Source of the DNA: an uncultured Christensenella sp. | GTDB lineage: Bacteria > Bacillota > Clostridia > Christensenellales > Borkfalkiaceae | Assembly: GCA_910578195.1 (NCBI GenBank) | Contig: CAJTOY010000010.1 | Location: 1-54,941, forward strand | Direction: 5' to 3' | Length of the DNA: 54,941 nt | Shown here: piece after piece, positions 17,217-25,182 of the stretch | Numbering within the stretch: the stretch's first letter is position 1 | How the letters are laid out: the number at the start of each line of letters is the position of its first letter | Program-made: the position numbers and the translations under genes | Notes under the pieces: model-generated | What the model saw: only the letters and a program-made list of their open reading frames with translations | What the model was told of the DNA's origin: nothing | The model's database searches: none

Positions 17217-17627
17217 TTACTTTGCGTATTTTGCAATAAAATCGGGCAGTTCTTCCTTGGTGCAGCTGCAAGTAATAGTAATCACAATGCCGTTGTCCAC
17301 CGAAATCTTTTCAAGCATATAGAAAATGCCCGCAAGGTCTTTCAGCTCCTTGCCCGTAATGCGGGCGATACCGTCTATGTAAATGAATTCGTGGTCGCTG
17401 TTGCAAGCGGCGATACCCTTTACAAATCCGCACAGCGCGTCCTCGCCTACGACCGTCCAGTCCTTGACGTCGATAAAACGTACCTCGCGTTTAAGGTCAT
17501 ACATATACCTCTTTGTATCGGTTATAAATACGCTTAAACCCTTCGCACTCTCGGCGTTGGCGTTAGCCGCGTCGATAAGCTGTTTTGTCTTGCCTGCGCC
17601 CTTGGGTCCGTAAATAAGTTTAATCAT
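17217..17627 (-). CDS. Small P-loop ATPase, function unknown
   Basis: 136 residues. The Walker A motif is GPKGAGKTKQ (about 7-16), and a Walker B-like HEFIYIDGIARI follows near residue 80, so it should bind and perhaps hydrolyse ATP. The order resembles a shrunken thymidine-kinase or ATPase core; Clostridia homologues are often labelled PilT-like without evidence. There is no zinc lasso or DNA-binding part. It has its own promoter and an AAGGAGG site, and a hairpin terminator separates it from thrC. Its role is unknown. Confidence 0.8.
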   Translation of the reverse strand: MIKLIYGPKGAGKTKQLIDAANANAESAKGLSVFITDTKRYMYDLKREVRFIDVKDWTVVGEDALCGFVKGIAACNSDHEFIYIDGIARITGKELKDLAGIFYMLEKISVDNGIVITITCSCTKEELPDFIAKYAK

Positions 17628-17656
17628 TGAAAATCCTCCTTTTATCTGTGTATACT

Positions 17657-17685
17657 ATTCTATCAAGAAAAAGTGATAATTTCAA
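17657..17685 (-). promoter_or_regulatory. Promoter of the small P-loop ATPase gene
   Basis: Minus-strand TTGAAA (17680-17685), 17 bases, TAGAAT (17657-17662), 30 bases before the ATG. Just beyond it, an AT-only palindrome (about 17690-17712) follows the aminotransferase stop and may be a weak terminator. Confidence 0.7.
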
Positions 17686-17715
17686 GACCTTTTCAAAAAA
17701 TTTTTTGAAAAATAT

Positions 17716-18927
17716 TCAGAACCTTTCCTCACATTCCTTCACGAACCCGATTATTCTGTCCAGACCGTCGAGCATATCCTTTTCGGAAAGCGCATATGAA
17801 AGGCGCAGACCGTCGTCGTCGCCGAAGCATACTCCGGGGGTTGCGGCGACTTTTTTGTGAGTTAACAGCAAATCCGCAACGTCCATACTGCCGCGGATAC
17901 GCTTCTCGCCGTAGAAACGTCCGTACAGATTGTCGCACAACAGCATTACGTAGAACGCGCCGTCGGGCTTGACGTAATCGAGCCCGAGCGTTTTCATTTC
18001 GTCGAGCTTGTGAAGCATTAAATCCCTGCGCTTGCCGAACGCCTTAATCATGTCCTGCATGGGCTTTTCGTCGCCCGTCAGCGCGGCAATCGCCGCGTAC
18101 TGCGTCATTGTGTTGACGTTCGAGGTGGTGTGGCTTTGGAACGAGGCAATGGCTTTTGCGACGTTTTCGGGGCAAGCGAGGTAACCCAAACGCCAGCCCG
18201 TCATGGCGTAAGACTTGGAAACGCCGTTTATTACAATAGTTTGCTCCTTCATCTGGGGCGAGCAGTTTGCAATGGAAAAATGCGTTTCGCCGCCGTATAT
18301 AAGCTTTTCGTAAATTTCGTCGGACAATACTATCAGGTTATATCTCTCGCACACGTCCGCAATCTGACGGATTTCCTTTTCGGTGTAGACCGCGCCCGTC
18401 GGGTTGCAGGGGCTGTTGAAGATAAGCATTTTCGTCTTGGGGGTTATCATGTTTTCAATCTGCGCCGCAGTGACCTTGTAGCCGTGGCGGTAGGTCGCCA
18501 TGACGTACACGGGGATACCGCCGCAAGATTTTACCACTTCGGGATAGGTCAGCCAGTAGGGCTTGGGTATAAGCACCTCGTCGCCGGGGTTAATCGTGGC
18601 ATATATCGCGTTGAATATCGAGTGCTTCGCGCCGTTGGATATGATAATCTGCGAGGGGTCGTATTCGAGATTGTTGTCGACTTTAAGTTTTTTTACGATT
18701 GCCTTTTTAAGCTTCGGAAGTCCCGCCGCCGCAACGTACTTGGTGTAGCCCGCGTCGAGCGCGTCCTTCGCCGCCTGAATAATGTGCGCGGGGGTGTTGA
18801 AGTCGGGCTCGCCGACGCCGAAGTTAATCACTTGTTCGCCCGCCGCTTTAAGCTCGTTCGCCTTTGCCGAAATGGCGAGGGTCATGCTCGGCGCGATAGC
18901 CGAAATTTTATCCGAAACCTTAATCAT
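17716..18927 (-). CDS. Pyridoxal-phosphate aminotransferase, aspartate type
   Basis: Class I/II aminotransferase, most likely aspartate:2-oxoglutarate (AspB/AatA-like). The 403 residues carry INFGVGEPDFNTP near the start, SNGAKHSIFN, the NSPCNPTGAVYTE block, DEIYEKLIYGG, and the PLP lysine in GVSKSYAMTGWRLGYLACP near 240. The substrate-binding Arg is in DDGLRLSYALSE near the end. The family also contains prephenate and related aminotransferases, so specificity is inferred. AAAGGAG lies just before the ATG, with a strong promoter upstream. Aspartate made here could feed threonine synthesis through thrC next door. Confidence 0.93.
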   Translation of the reverse strand: MIKVSDKISAIAPSMTLAISAKANELKAAGEQVINFGVGEPDFNTPAHIIQAAKDALDAGYTKYVAAAGLPKLKKAIVKKLKVDNNLEYDPSQIIISNGAKHSIFNAIYATINPGDEVLIPKPYWLTYPEVVKSCGGIPVYVMATYRHGYKVTAAQIENMITPKTKMLIFNSPCNPTGAVYTEKEIRQIADVCERYNLIVLSDEIYEKLIYGGETHFSIANCSPQMKEQTIVINGVSKSYAMTGWRLGYLACPENVAKAIASFQSHTTSNVNTMTQYAAIAALTGDEKPMQDMIKAFGKRRDLMLHKLDEMKTLGLDYVKPDGAFYVMLLCDNLYGRFYGEKRIRGSMDVADLLLTHKKVAATPGVCFGDDDGLRLSYALSEKDMLDGLDRIIGFVKECEERF

Positions 18928-18956
18928 TAAAGTATCTCCTTTGTTTCTTCGAAATA

Positions 18957-18985
18957 ATTATACAACACCGCCGCCCGTTTGGCAA
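18957..18985 (-). promoter_or_regulatory. Promoter of the aspartate-type aminotransferase
   Basis: Minus-strand TTGCCA (18980-18985), 17 bases, TATAAT (18957-18962), 29 bases before the ATG. Confidence 0.8.
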
Positions 18986-19026
18986 ATATTTTATTCGTCT
19001 AAACCGAGCAACAAAATAATTAGCAC

Positions 19027-19038
19027 TTAGAATTCTAA
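19027..19038. promoter_or_regulatory. Palindrome upstream of Cys-rich copy 2
   Basis: TTAGAATTCTAA, a perfect 12-base palindrome 69 bases before the start at 19107. A TTGACT follows, but its -10 partner is unclear. A possible operator; the short length leaves room for chance. Confidence 0.35.
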
Positions 19039-19106
19039 ATATGAAACACAATGCTTGACTATTTATATATAATCAATTCGATAAAAAACTGACTTGTGAG
19101 GTAAAT

Positions 19107-19388
19107 ATGGAAAATTCAACGATTATACAAAACTGTAAAAATTGCAAATTCTTTATTCAGCATTACGCAATAAAACGCGGTGAATTTTGTTGGGTAGGTT
19201 GCGGACAATGCACAAACGAAAATCTTAAAAACAACCGAAAACCCTTCCGCTTTGCGGTGGGCTGCGCGCTGTGGGAAGGGGACGACCAAATAAAAAAAAA
19301 AGAAGTTAAGAATATGTGTTCCATTCTCGAAGATATCGAAAACCACTTAAACCGCATAAAACAAATTTTACAGCTCGACAAAGAATGA
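19107..19388 (+). CDS. Small Cys-rich protein with helical tail (family copy 2)
   Basis: 93 residues, function unknown. It has CKNCKFFIQHY (Cys10, Cys13), an extra Cys before GCGQC, and a later CALW, matching the C-x2-C-K-x-F-x2-H-Y ... C-G-x-C ... C-x2-W plan of the genes at 15296 and 32980. The C-terminal 30 residues form a leucine/isoleucine-rich helix (ILEDIENHLNRIKQILQL). GAGGT precedes the ATG by six bases, and a strong hairpin follows the stop. It lies convergent to the feo operon. Confidence 0.75.
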   Translation: MENSTIIQNCKNCKFFIQHYAIKRGEFCWVGCGQCTNENLKNNRKPFRFAVGCALWEGDDQIKKKEVKNMCSILEDIENHLNRIKQILQLDKE

Positions 19389-19390
19389 AA

Positions 19391-19416
19391 ATGCCCCGCG
19401 CATATGCGCGGGGCAT
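19391..19416. terminator. Bidirectional hairpin terminator
   Basis: A perfect 26-base palindrome (arms ATGCCCCGCGCAT) between the Cys-rich gene and the convergent feo operon. T-rich sequence on the plus side (through the start of the feoB-associated stop region) and ATTTTC on the minus side fit use in both directions. Confidence 0.88.
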
Positions 19417-19421
19417 TAAAA

Positions 19422-19571
19422 TTATTTTTTCTTGCCGCAGCCGCCGCACGACGAGCAGTCGCAGTCACAGCCTATTTTTTTACCTTTCACCTTTCGGTAA
19501 ATTATCCACCCGACCACGCCCAAAACCGCGAGCGAAACCGCGACTATAACAACAATATCAACAACATTCAT
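19422..19571 (-). CDS. FeoB-associated Cys-rich membrane protein
   Basis: 49 residues: MNVVDIVVIVAVSLAVLGVV begins a single membrane segment, then a basic YRKVKGKK and the tail GCDCDCSSCGGCGKKK with six Cys. This is the small FeoB-associated family (Pfam FeoB_associated). It overlaps the feoB end by 14 bases in another frame, so it is translated from the feo mRNA. It is thought to assist FeoB at the membrane; the cysteine tail may handle ferrous iron, which is inference. Confidence 0.9.
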   Translation of the reverse strand: MNVVDIVVIVAVSLAVLGVVGWIIYRKVKGKKIGCDCDCSSCGGCGKKK

Positions 19572-21705
19572 TTTTTTTCCTCTTATTATATATTATTATT
19601 CCCGCGACGGCGGCGGCGATTACTACAACCCAGATTGCAAGCGTCCAGACGTACGCGCCCACCGTGTAGACCATTGCCCCCGCAATATAGCTTACCGAAA
19701 GCCAGAAAAGCAGCGTCCATCTGAATTTTCCCTTCGGCAATTCCGCCTTTGCCGTCGCGCAGGCGGCGAAGCAAGGCACGGTAGTCATATTGAAAATTAT
19801 AAACGCGATAAGCGCGGAAATCAATTCACCGCGGGATATGCCGCTGTCAACCGCGATTACGTCGATAAGCCCCGCCAGCTCCTCAACGCCCTCCTCGGTA
19901 CCGTTACCCGCGTACGCGCCGATACACAGCGCGAGGGTCGTGAACGTCGCGATTACGTTTTCCTTTGCAACCAGCCCCGTTATCGCCGCAACCGCGAACA
20001 CCCAGCCGAAACTTCCGAGCTGCGAGCCGAACCCGAGCGGCGTGAACACGGGCTGTAAAAACATGCCTATCGACGCAAGCACCGAGTTTTGCATTTCTTC
20101 GTCGGGAAGATATTTCCAGCTCGGGCTGACGTGCGAAAACAGCCATATTAACACCGTCGACGCGAATATAATCGTAAACGCCTTTTTAACGAAGTGCTTC
20201 GTCTTATCCCAAAGGTGCAGCATCAGGTTTTTAAACGCGGGCATGCGGTATGCGGGCAGCTCCATAATGAACGGCGGAGTTTCGCCCTTTAAGGTGGTGT
20301 TGCGCATCAGAAGCACGCAGACCACCGCCGTGCATACGCCGAAAACGTACATGCCGAACGTGATAACGTCCGCATTGCCGACGCCGAACGCCGCCACTAT
20401 ACCGCCCGCAACCGCGGTGAGTATGGGCAGCTTAGCCCCGCACGAAAAGAAGGGTATCACGCGGATAGTCGCCGTCCTTTCCTTCTCGTCGGCGAGCGTG
20501 CGCGTGTTCACCGTCGCGGGTATCGAACAGCCGAAGCCCATAATCATGGGCATGAACGCCCTGCCCGACAATCCGAAGCGGCGGAATATTCTGTCCAGCA
20601 CGAACGCAATGCGCGCCATATATCCCGAATCTTCCAAGATAGAAAAGAACAAAAACAGAGTAAGAATCTGGGGAAGGAAGCCGAGTACGGCGAATATACC
20701 CCCCAATATGCCGTCGCCGACCAAGCCGACAGCCCACTCCGCCGCGCCGCCGTTTTCCATAAGCGTTATAATGCCGTCGGAGATATGGTCGAGAAACAGA
20801 TTTAAAAAATTAGTTAAAATCACGCCCGGCGAGTACACCGTTCCGTCGTAGAACACCGACAGAATTTCCACGCCGAAGTTGTTGTACACGACTTCGCCGT
20901 CGGCTTCGGCGGCAAGCCCGAGCTCGACAAGCGAAGGCATCCAGCCCATTTCTTCGGTAAAGCCGTTCAGAAAAAACAAATTCTCCGAAAACGTAAGGTG
21001 GAACACCAGAAACAAAACCGCTATAAAAACGGGGATTGCCCAAACGCGGTGGGTGAGCACTCCGTCAATTTTATCCGACTTTGTAAGTTCGCCCTTCGGC
21101 GCCTTTTTTACCTTTGCGGGCGACAGCTTTTCAGTTATGTAATTATAGCGCGCGTTGGCGATTGCCCCCTCCATATCCCCTTCCGAAGGCATTTCGAAAA
21201 AGGTTGAACCCTTGCGCTCGGCGGGCAGTGCGGCAGCCCTTGCCATAAGCTGCTTTATCCCCGTTTTTTTCAGCGCGGATATTTGCACGACGGGCACGCC
21301 GAGCTCCTCTTCAAGCGCTTTTACGTCAATTTTATCCCCCGCCTTTTCCACCTCGTCGGTCATATTCAGCGCGATTATAACGGGCACGTCGACCTCTAAA
21401 AGCTGAGTCGTGAGATATAAATTCCGTTCGAGATTTGTCGCGTCGACGATATTAATAATTCCGTCGGGCTTGCCGTTTGAAATATAATCGCTTGCAATCA
21501 CCTCTTCGGGCGTGTACGGCGAAAGGGAATATATGCCGGGGAGGTCAATTATATGTACGCTTCCGCCCTCGCCTTTATACGTTCCCTCGCGCTTGTCGAC
21601 GGTTACGCCGGGCCAGTTTCCGACGTGCGCCGTCGCGCCCGTGAGCGCGTTGAACAGCGTAGTTTTTCCGCAGTTGGGATTGCCCGCCAGCGCGAACGTT
21701 TTCAT
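19558..21705 (-). CDS. feoB: Ferrous iron transporter B
   Basis: Membrane GTPase-coupled Fe(II) importer. Residues 1-165 form the G domain: G1 GNPNCGKTT, the VGNWPGVTVDKREG switch region, G3 DLPGIYSLSPYT and G4 NMTD. A helical GDI region follows, then about ten membrane segments with two Gate domains; conserved blocks include ILEDSGYMARIAFVLDR and GFGCSIPATVNTRT, with a Cys in the pore-lining region. 715 residues is normal. The ATG at 21705 overlaps the feoA stop (ATGA) and follows GGAGGTGG; a start six codons earlier is less likely. Confidence 0.97.
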   Translation of the reverse strand: MKTFALAGNPNCGKTTLFNALTGATAHVGNWPGVTVDKREGTYKGEGGSVHIIDLPGIYSLSPYTPEEVIASDYISNGKPDGIINIVDATNLERNLYLTTQLLEVDVPVIIALNMTDEVEKAGDKIDVKALEEELGVPVVQISALKKTGIKQLMARAAALPAERKGSTFFEMPSEGDMEGAIANARYNYITEKLSPAKVKKAPKGELTKSDKIDGVLTHRVWAIPVFIAVLFLVFHLTFSENLFFLNGFTEEMGWMPSLVELGLAAEADGEVVYNNFGVEILSVFYDGTVYSPGVILTNFLNLFLDHISDGIITLMENGGAAEWAVGLVGDGILGGIFAVLGFLPQILTLFLFFSILEDSGYMARIAFVLDRIFRRFGLSGRAFMPMIMGFGCSIPATVNTRTLADEKERTATIRVIPFFSCGAKLPILTAVAGGIVAAFGVGNADVITFGMYVFGVCTAVVCVLLMRNTTLKGETPPFIMELPAYRMPAFKNLMLHLWDKTKHFVKKAFTIIFASTVLIWLFSHVSPSWKYLPDEEMQNSVLASIGMFLQPVFTPLGFGSQLGSFGWVFAVAAITGLVAKENVIATFTTLALCIGAYAGNGTEEGVEELAGLIDVIAVDSGISRGELISALIAFIIFNMTTVPCFAACATAKAELPKGKFRWTLLFWLSVSYIAGAMVYTVGAYVWTLAIWVVVIAAAVAGIIIYNKRKKNECC

Positions 21706-21935
21706 AGCTCCACCTCCACGCACGCCGCCTCGCTCTTGCGCAGCGTCAGCTCGTACCCGCGCAGAGTTATCTCGACGGGGTCGCCGAGCGGCGCTTTTTT
21801 GCGCATGGTCAGCTCCGCGCCGGGGGTCACGCCCATATCGAAAAGTCTGCGGCGAATCAGCCCCTCGCCGTTCACCTTTTTTACCTTACCGCTTTCGCCG
21901 ACGGTAAATTCGCTTAAAAGTTTTACCATATTCAC
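21702..21935 (-). CDS. feoA: FeoA domain protein (second copy)
   Basis: 77 residues, one SH3-like FeoA domain: FTVGESGKVKKVNGEG, RRLFDMGVTPGAELTMRKKAPLGDPVEI and LRGYELTLRKSEA (given in parts: RRLFDMGVTPGAEL and LGDPVEITLRGYELTLR). FeoA proteins bind or modulate FeoB in the cytoplasm. Overlaps the first feoA copy and feoB by four bases each (ATGA), so all are co-translated. Confidence 0.95.
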   Translation of the reverse strand: MNMVKLLSEFTVGESGKVKKVNGEGLIRRRLFDMGVTPGAELTMRKKAPLGDPVEITLRGYELTLRKSEAACVEVEL

Positions 21936-22144
21936 CTCACTAAAATTTTGCTTGCAAGGCTTTTATCGAGACAAAGCCTCCCCTCGCCCACAACGACGAT
22001 TACGCTACCGCCGAGGGAAGAAACGAGGGTGATTTTGCTTCCCTCGAAAATCCCTAGCTCCTTTAAATGTCTTTTAACCTTTTCGTCCGCGCCCACCGTT
22101 CTCACGGAAAGCTCGGCGCCCGAGGGCGCGATTGCCAACGGCAT
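21932..22144 (-). CDS. FeoA domain protein (first copy)
   Basis: 70 residues, a divergent FeoA domain (RTVGADEKVKRHLKELGIFE, then GSKITLVSSLGGSVIV and GEGRLCLDKSLASKILV). Two FeoA genes before feoB are common in Firmicutes. AGGAGG lies six to seven bases before the ATG; the feo promoter and two palindromes lie upstream. Confidence 0.93.
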   Translation of the reverse strand: MPLAIAPSGAELSVRTVGADEKVKRHLKELGIFEGSKITLVSSLGGSVIVVVGEGRLCLDKSLASKILVR

Positions 22145-22160
22145 TTTTTTGCCTCCTAAA

Positions 22161-22178
22161 AATTAACCTTGATTAATT
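22161..22178. promoter_or_regulatory. feo operator candidate 1
   Basis: AATTAACCTTGATTAATT, an imperfect palindrome between the feo -10 box and the first ribosome binding site, so binding here would block elongation or initiation. It shares TTAACC/GGTTAA half-sites with operator 2, and resembles DtxR/IdeR-type boxes. Confidence 0.65.
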
Positions 22179-22181
22179 TTT

Positions 22182-22210
22182 ATTATATTCGGCGAATACG
22201 GGTTTGTCAA
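22182..22210 (-). promoter_or_regulatory. feo operon promoter
   Basis: Minus-strand consensus TTGACA (22205-22210), 17 bases, consensus TATAAT (22182-22187). Flanked on both sides by palindromes, as expected for a strong promoter held off by an iron repressor. Confidence 0.9.
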
Positions 22211-22217
22211 CAAAAAA

Positions 22218-22229
22218 TAACCATGGTTA
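22218..22229. promoter_or_regulatory. feo operator candidate 2
   Basis: TAACCATGGTTA, a perfect palindrome just upstream of the feo -35 box, with the same half-site as operator 1. Likely bound by a DtxR-family protein such as the one encoded at 24811-25176. Confidence 0.65.
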
Positions 22230-22239
22230 AGAAATTTTT

Positions 22240-22276
22240 TAAAAAAATTACGCGGAGTGCGTTTTGCACCCCGCGC
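22240..22276 (-). terminator. Terminator of the collagen-like lipoprotein gene
   Basis: Minus-strand stem GCGGGGTGC / GCACTCCGC (one G-T pair, within 22251-22276) followed by T-rich sequence (22241-22248), six bases after the stop codon. Confidence 0.85.
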
Positions 22277-22282
22277 GTTTTT

Positions 22283-24340
22283 TTATCTTACGTCCACAAG
22301 TTTGTTGCCTTCGATTTTGAAAGAAGCCAAATAGCCTTCGCTTTCAACTTCGTAGGGATAAATGTTGAGCATGCCCTTTTCAACGTCGTCGACGCTGTAA
22401 TCGAAATATACCTGCATGTCCCCCATTTCCATAACGCCGCTGCCGTTGCCGTAAAGCTTTACGGTTACGCCTTGTTCGTATTCGTACTCGGTCACGTTTT
22501 CGGAAACGTTCGCTTCGAACTTTTCGCCGTTAACTTTGACCGACAAAAGCGGATTATCCAAATAAGTTAAAGTCAGCACGTTTCCGTTTTCGACATAGCC
22601 CAAGCCCAAGCTTTCATTGACACACGCTTCATTATCCTCTATTACCGCGTAAATCTTGGCGAAGCCGTTGTCGTACAGCTCGATTTTGGTCACCGCCATG
22701 CCCTCTAACGCAAATACGCCTATATTTCCCGTCAGCGTGGAGGTCAGCTTTGCCGCCGACCAGTCGACCGTGACGTTAAAGGGAACTTTTATAGTTTTGC
22801 CGCCGTACGTCAGTTCGACGAAGGTCATACCCGCCTCCGACGCGTCGAAGTTTGTTAAATCGAGCATATCCTCGGTGATTTGCACCACGCCCTCGAATTT
22901 GCCGTCCGTTTCCTCGAAGTATTGAATGCGCAAATTCTTGCCGACGAGCATCTTGGCGGCGTCCTCTTTGCTCGTGTTCATGGGAATCTCGATGTGGCTG
23001 TCCTCTACCCACATATCTCTTATATTGGTGATTGCGGGGTCGTAAACGGTTAATTCCAAATCCACCTTTTCGCCGTCGATTGTGACCGTGAATTTCTTTT
23101 CGCCGACCGTCGAGAAGTCGACCTCGCCGTCAATCATTCCGGCGGTAAGCTTTATTTCCTTTTCCTCGCCTTCCGACACAGACATAAACTCATTGCCGTC
23201 TTTATCGAGCAAGGCGATGGTTGAAGTTTTGCGGATAGACAGCTCGGGCACGCCGTCCTTGACTGCCTTAACTATTCTGCGGTCGGGGTTGTAGTCGACT
23301 CTTTCTTCCTTTTCCGCATATATGTAAACCATTACGGCTTCGCCGATTTCTTTGACCTGGAACTCTCTCCCTCCGCACTCGGTATTGTCGAAGTTTTCAA
23401 GCATGTCGGCGGTAAGCGGTTCTGTGCGGGAAACCTCGATTTCTTTCCCCTCTTCGTCCTGAACTCTTCCGCGGCGGACAACGAAATTATTGCCTGAATC
23501 GAGTTCGCCGTTTACTTTGCATAATATACTGCCGTCTCTGTAAAGATAGGAATCATTGAAATTTATGCCGTTGAGGCTGTCGGCGACGTAAACCTGAAAA
23601 CTGCCCTTAAATTCGCCGTAGCTCGCTTCGACGTAGCACACTCCGCCCCCGATACTCTCTTTTACAATCTGGTCGGCGGTTACGGGAATATTGTCCGACG
23701 TGCCGTCCGTATAATTGACGCACCAGAAAATGCCGTTTAAGTTAATTTCGTCGTTTTTCACCTCTTCGGTAAGCCATACGGGAGTTTCCGACGATATGTA
23801 CACGTCTCTCACCTGCTTGGGAACGGCGACGACCTTTACGATTTTGCTTCCGTCGCTCATAACGAAGGTATAGGTTATAGTCTGGTTGCCCTTCTCGTCC
23901 TTGCCGTATTTGATATCGATATCGACAATACTCACGCCGTCGGCGCCGTCTGCACCGTTTACGCCGTCCTTGCCGTCCTCACCGTCTGCGCCGTTCGCAC
24001 CGTTTGTACCGTTAGTTCCGTCGACGCCGTCTTTGCCGGGGTCGCCCTTATCGCCCTTGTCGCCTTTGTCTCCCTTGTCACCGGCGTCGCCCTTGTCGCC
24101 TTTATCGCCTTTGTCTCCCTTCGCGCCCGCGTCGCCCTTGATTGAAGCGAGCCAGTCCTCGTAGGACAACACGTCGCCGCCCTGCGCCTCCGCATACGCG
24201 ACGTATGTCTGATAAACCGCGTAAATTTCGCCGTCCGAAACGGGGTCCTTGTCCTTGTTACAAGCCGTGATACCCAGCGCGCCCGCCGTTACGCAAGCCG
24301 CCGAAAGCAAAGTAATCAACAATTTTTTGCCTGCTTTCAT
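22283..24340 (-). CDS. Surface lipoprotein with collagen-like Gly-x-y repeats and Ig-like domains
   Basis: About 685 residues. MKAGKKLLITLLSAACVTAG, then a lipobox ITAC near residue 27, marks a lipoprotein anchored outside the membrane. After a short helical stretch, about 75 residues are strict Gly-x-y triplets, first GDK/GDA/GPD-like and then GTN/GAN/GAD/GED, a collagen-like rod. The remaining 530 residues are beta-rich repeats of Ig-like type (repeated blocks ending in YVEASYGEFKGSFQVYV-like and FVELTYGGKTIKVPFNV-like strands). The start at 24340 has GGAGGAAG upstream; a longer TTG start would lack a signal peptide. Its consensus promoter has a palindrome at the likely transcript start and is divergent from an XRE regulator. 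Ligand unknown. Confidence 0.85.
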   Translation of the reverse strand: MKAGKKLLITLLSAACVTAGALGITACNKDKDPVSDGEIYAVYQTYVAYAEAQGGDVLSYEDWLASIKGDAGAKGDKGDKGDKGDAGDKGDKGDKGDKGDPGKDGVDGTNGTNGANGADGEDGKDGVNGADGADGVSIVDIDIKYGKDEKGNQTITYTFVMSDGSKIVKVVAVPKQVRDVYISSETPVWLTEEVKNDEINLNGIFWCVNYTDGTSDNIPVTADQIVKESIGGGVCYVEASYGEFKGSFQVYVADSLNGINFNDSYLYRDGSILCKVNGELDSGNNFVVRRGRVQDEEGKEIEVSRTEPLTADMLENFDNTECGGREFQVKEIGEAVMVYIYAEKEERVDYNPDRRIVKAVKDGVPELSIRKTSTIALLDKDGNEFMSVSEGEEKEIKLTAGMIDGEVDFSTVGEKKFTVTIDGEKVDLELTVYDPAITNIRDMWVEDSHIEIPMNTSKEDAAKMLVGKNLRIQYFEETDGKFEGVVQITEDMLDLTNFDASEAGMTFVELTYGGKTIKVPFNVTVDWSAAKLTSTLTGNIGVFALEGMAVTKIELYDNGFAKIYAVIEDNEACVNESLGLGYVENGNVLTLTYLDNPLLSVKVNGEKFEANVSENVTEYEYEQGVTVKLYGNGSGVMEMGDMQVYFDYSVDDVEKGMLNIYPYEVESEGYLASFKIEGNKLVDVR

Positions 24341-24359
24341 AATCTTCCTCCATGATTTT

Positions 24360-24379
24360 TTGAGTATGTTTATACTCAA
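24360..24379. promoter_or_regulatory. Operator candidate between lipoprotein and XRE genes
   Basis: Perfect inverted repeat TTGAGTAT (24360-24367) / ATACTCAA (24372-24379) around GTTT, placed at about +2 to +21 of the lipoprotein transcript. A half-site TGAGTATA recurs at 24423-24430, just before the -10 box of the divergent XRE gene, so one protein could control both. Confidence 0.7.
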
Positions 24380-24387
24380 TTTTCTTC

Positions 24388-24416
24388 ATTATATGATTAA
24401 TTCATTAAATTGTCAA
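24388..24416 (-). promoter_or_regulatory. Promoter of the collagen-like lipoprotein
   Basis: Minus-strand TTGACA (24411-24416), 17 bases, TATAAT (24388-24393), both at consensus. Confidence 0.88.
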
Positions 24417-24467
24417 GCAAGCTGAGTATATTTTTTCCTATAATACAAAGGATTAGAGAGAACAAAC

Positions 24468-24791
24468 ATGCTCAGATTAAAACAGTTAAGACTTGAAAAC
24501 AACATGAGTCAACGCGCGCTTGCCGCAAAAATTAAGTCGAGCCAGAAGGCGATTGACCTCTGGGAAAAGGGCATTACCGAGCCGAAGGCGTCGGTTATTG
24601 TCGCGCTTGCCAACGTGTTCGAATGCACCGCCGACTATCTGTTGGGGCGTGAGGACGATTTGGGAAACGTGAACGTCATGCGCGACTTGTCCGAAAGCGA
24701 AAAAGAAGCGCTTGCCGTGTTCGGCAAGCTCGACAAAGCGCAGCGGCGCGAGCTTTTGAGCTACGCCGGCTATCTCACGGAAAAAAAATAA
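24468..24791 (+). CDS. XRE-family transcriptional regulator
   Basis: 107 residues with an N-terminal Cro/C1 helix-turn-helix (about 1-65: LKQLRLENNMSQRALAAKIK, then QKAIDLWEKGITEPKASVIV and CTADYLLGRED) and a short helical tail that may dimerise. AGGATTAGAGAG precedes the ATG; a TATAAT lies at 24439-24444 without a clear -35 box. Divergent from the collagen-like lipoprotein gene with palindromes between them, so it most likely controls that gene and itself. Confidence 0.88.
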   Translation: MLRLKQLRLENNMSQRALAAKIKSSQKAIDLWEKGITEPKASVIVALANVFECTADYLLGREDDLGNVNVMRDLSESEKEALAVFGKLDKAQRRELLSYAGYLTEKK

Positions 24792-24792
24792 A

Positions 24793-24810
24793 ACGCCGTA
24801 CGCACGGCGT
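24793..24810. terminator. Bidirectional terminator between XRE and DtxR-type genes
   Basis: Stem ACGCCGT / ACGGCGT with loop ACGC, exactly filling the gap between two convergent genes. T-rich sequence follows on the plus strand and TTTTATTTTTTTT on the minus strand. Confidence 0.85.
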
Positions 24811-25176
24811 TTATTTATTTTTCGTAACGAAATTTTTTATTGCTTTAAATGTGCTTTCGGAAATGACGTGCTCGGTTTCGCACGCGTCCTTTTCGGCGTC
24901 ATGCTCGGGCACGCCCAAAAGCTGTAAAAACTGTTTGAGGGTGCAGTGCCGCTCGTAAATGCTTTCGGCGTACTCCGCGCCCTTAGGCGTGAGGTAAATG
25001 TGCATACCGTCGCACCCGACGTAATTTTCCGCTTGCAGGATTTTAATTGCTTTCTGCACGGCGGGTTGCGACACGCCGATTTTCCGCGCCACGTCGACGC
25101 GGTGCACGAACTCGTTTTCGCGCGACAGAAGCAGTATGCTTTCGAGGTAGTCCTCTGACGACTGATTGTTTTTCAT
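24811..25176 (-). CDS. DtxR-family metal-dependent repressor
   Basis: 121 residues: an N-terminal winged helix (SSEDYLESILLL, VHRVDVARKIGVSQPAVQKA, ENYVGCDGMHIYLTPKGAEY) and a metal-binding dimerisation domain (ERHCTLKQFLQLLGV, then DACETEHVISE with Cys, Glu and His ligands). It lacks the C-terminal SH3 domain, like MntR and short IdeR forms. The Cys in DACETEH is DtxR-like, while the early Asp/Glu of DYLES is MntR-like, so Fe versus Mn is open; the nearby feo operon favours iron. The promoter's -10 box ends where ATGCTTATG begins; I choose the second ATG because the expected transcript start falls on it. Confidence 0.88.
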   Translation of the reverse strand: MKNNQSSEDYLESILLLSRENEFVHRVDVARKIGVSQPAVQKAIKILQAENYVGCDGMHIYLTPKGAEYAESIYERHCTLKQFLQLLGVPEHDAEKDACETEHVISESTFKAIKNFVTKNK

Positions 25177-25182
25177 AAGCAT

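Noticed and set aside
23886..24195. Plus- and minus-strand open frames rich in Pro/Ser or Arg/Thr over the Gly-x-y region
   Set aside because: They are frame shadows of the collagen-like repeat; periodic sequence opens all frames.
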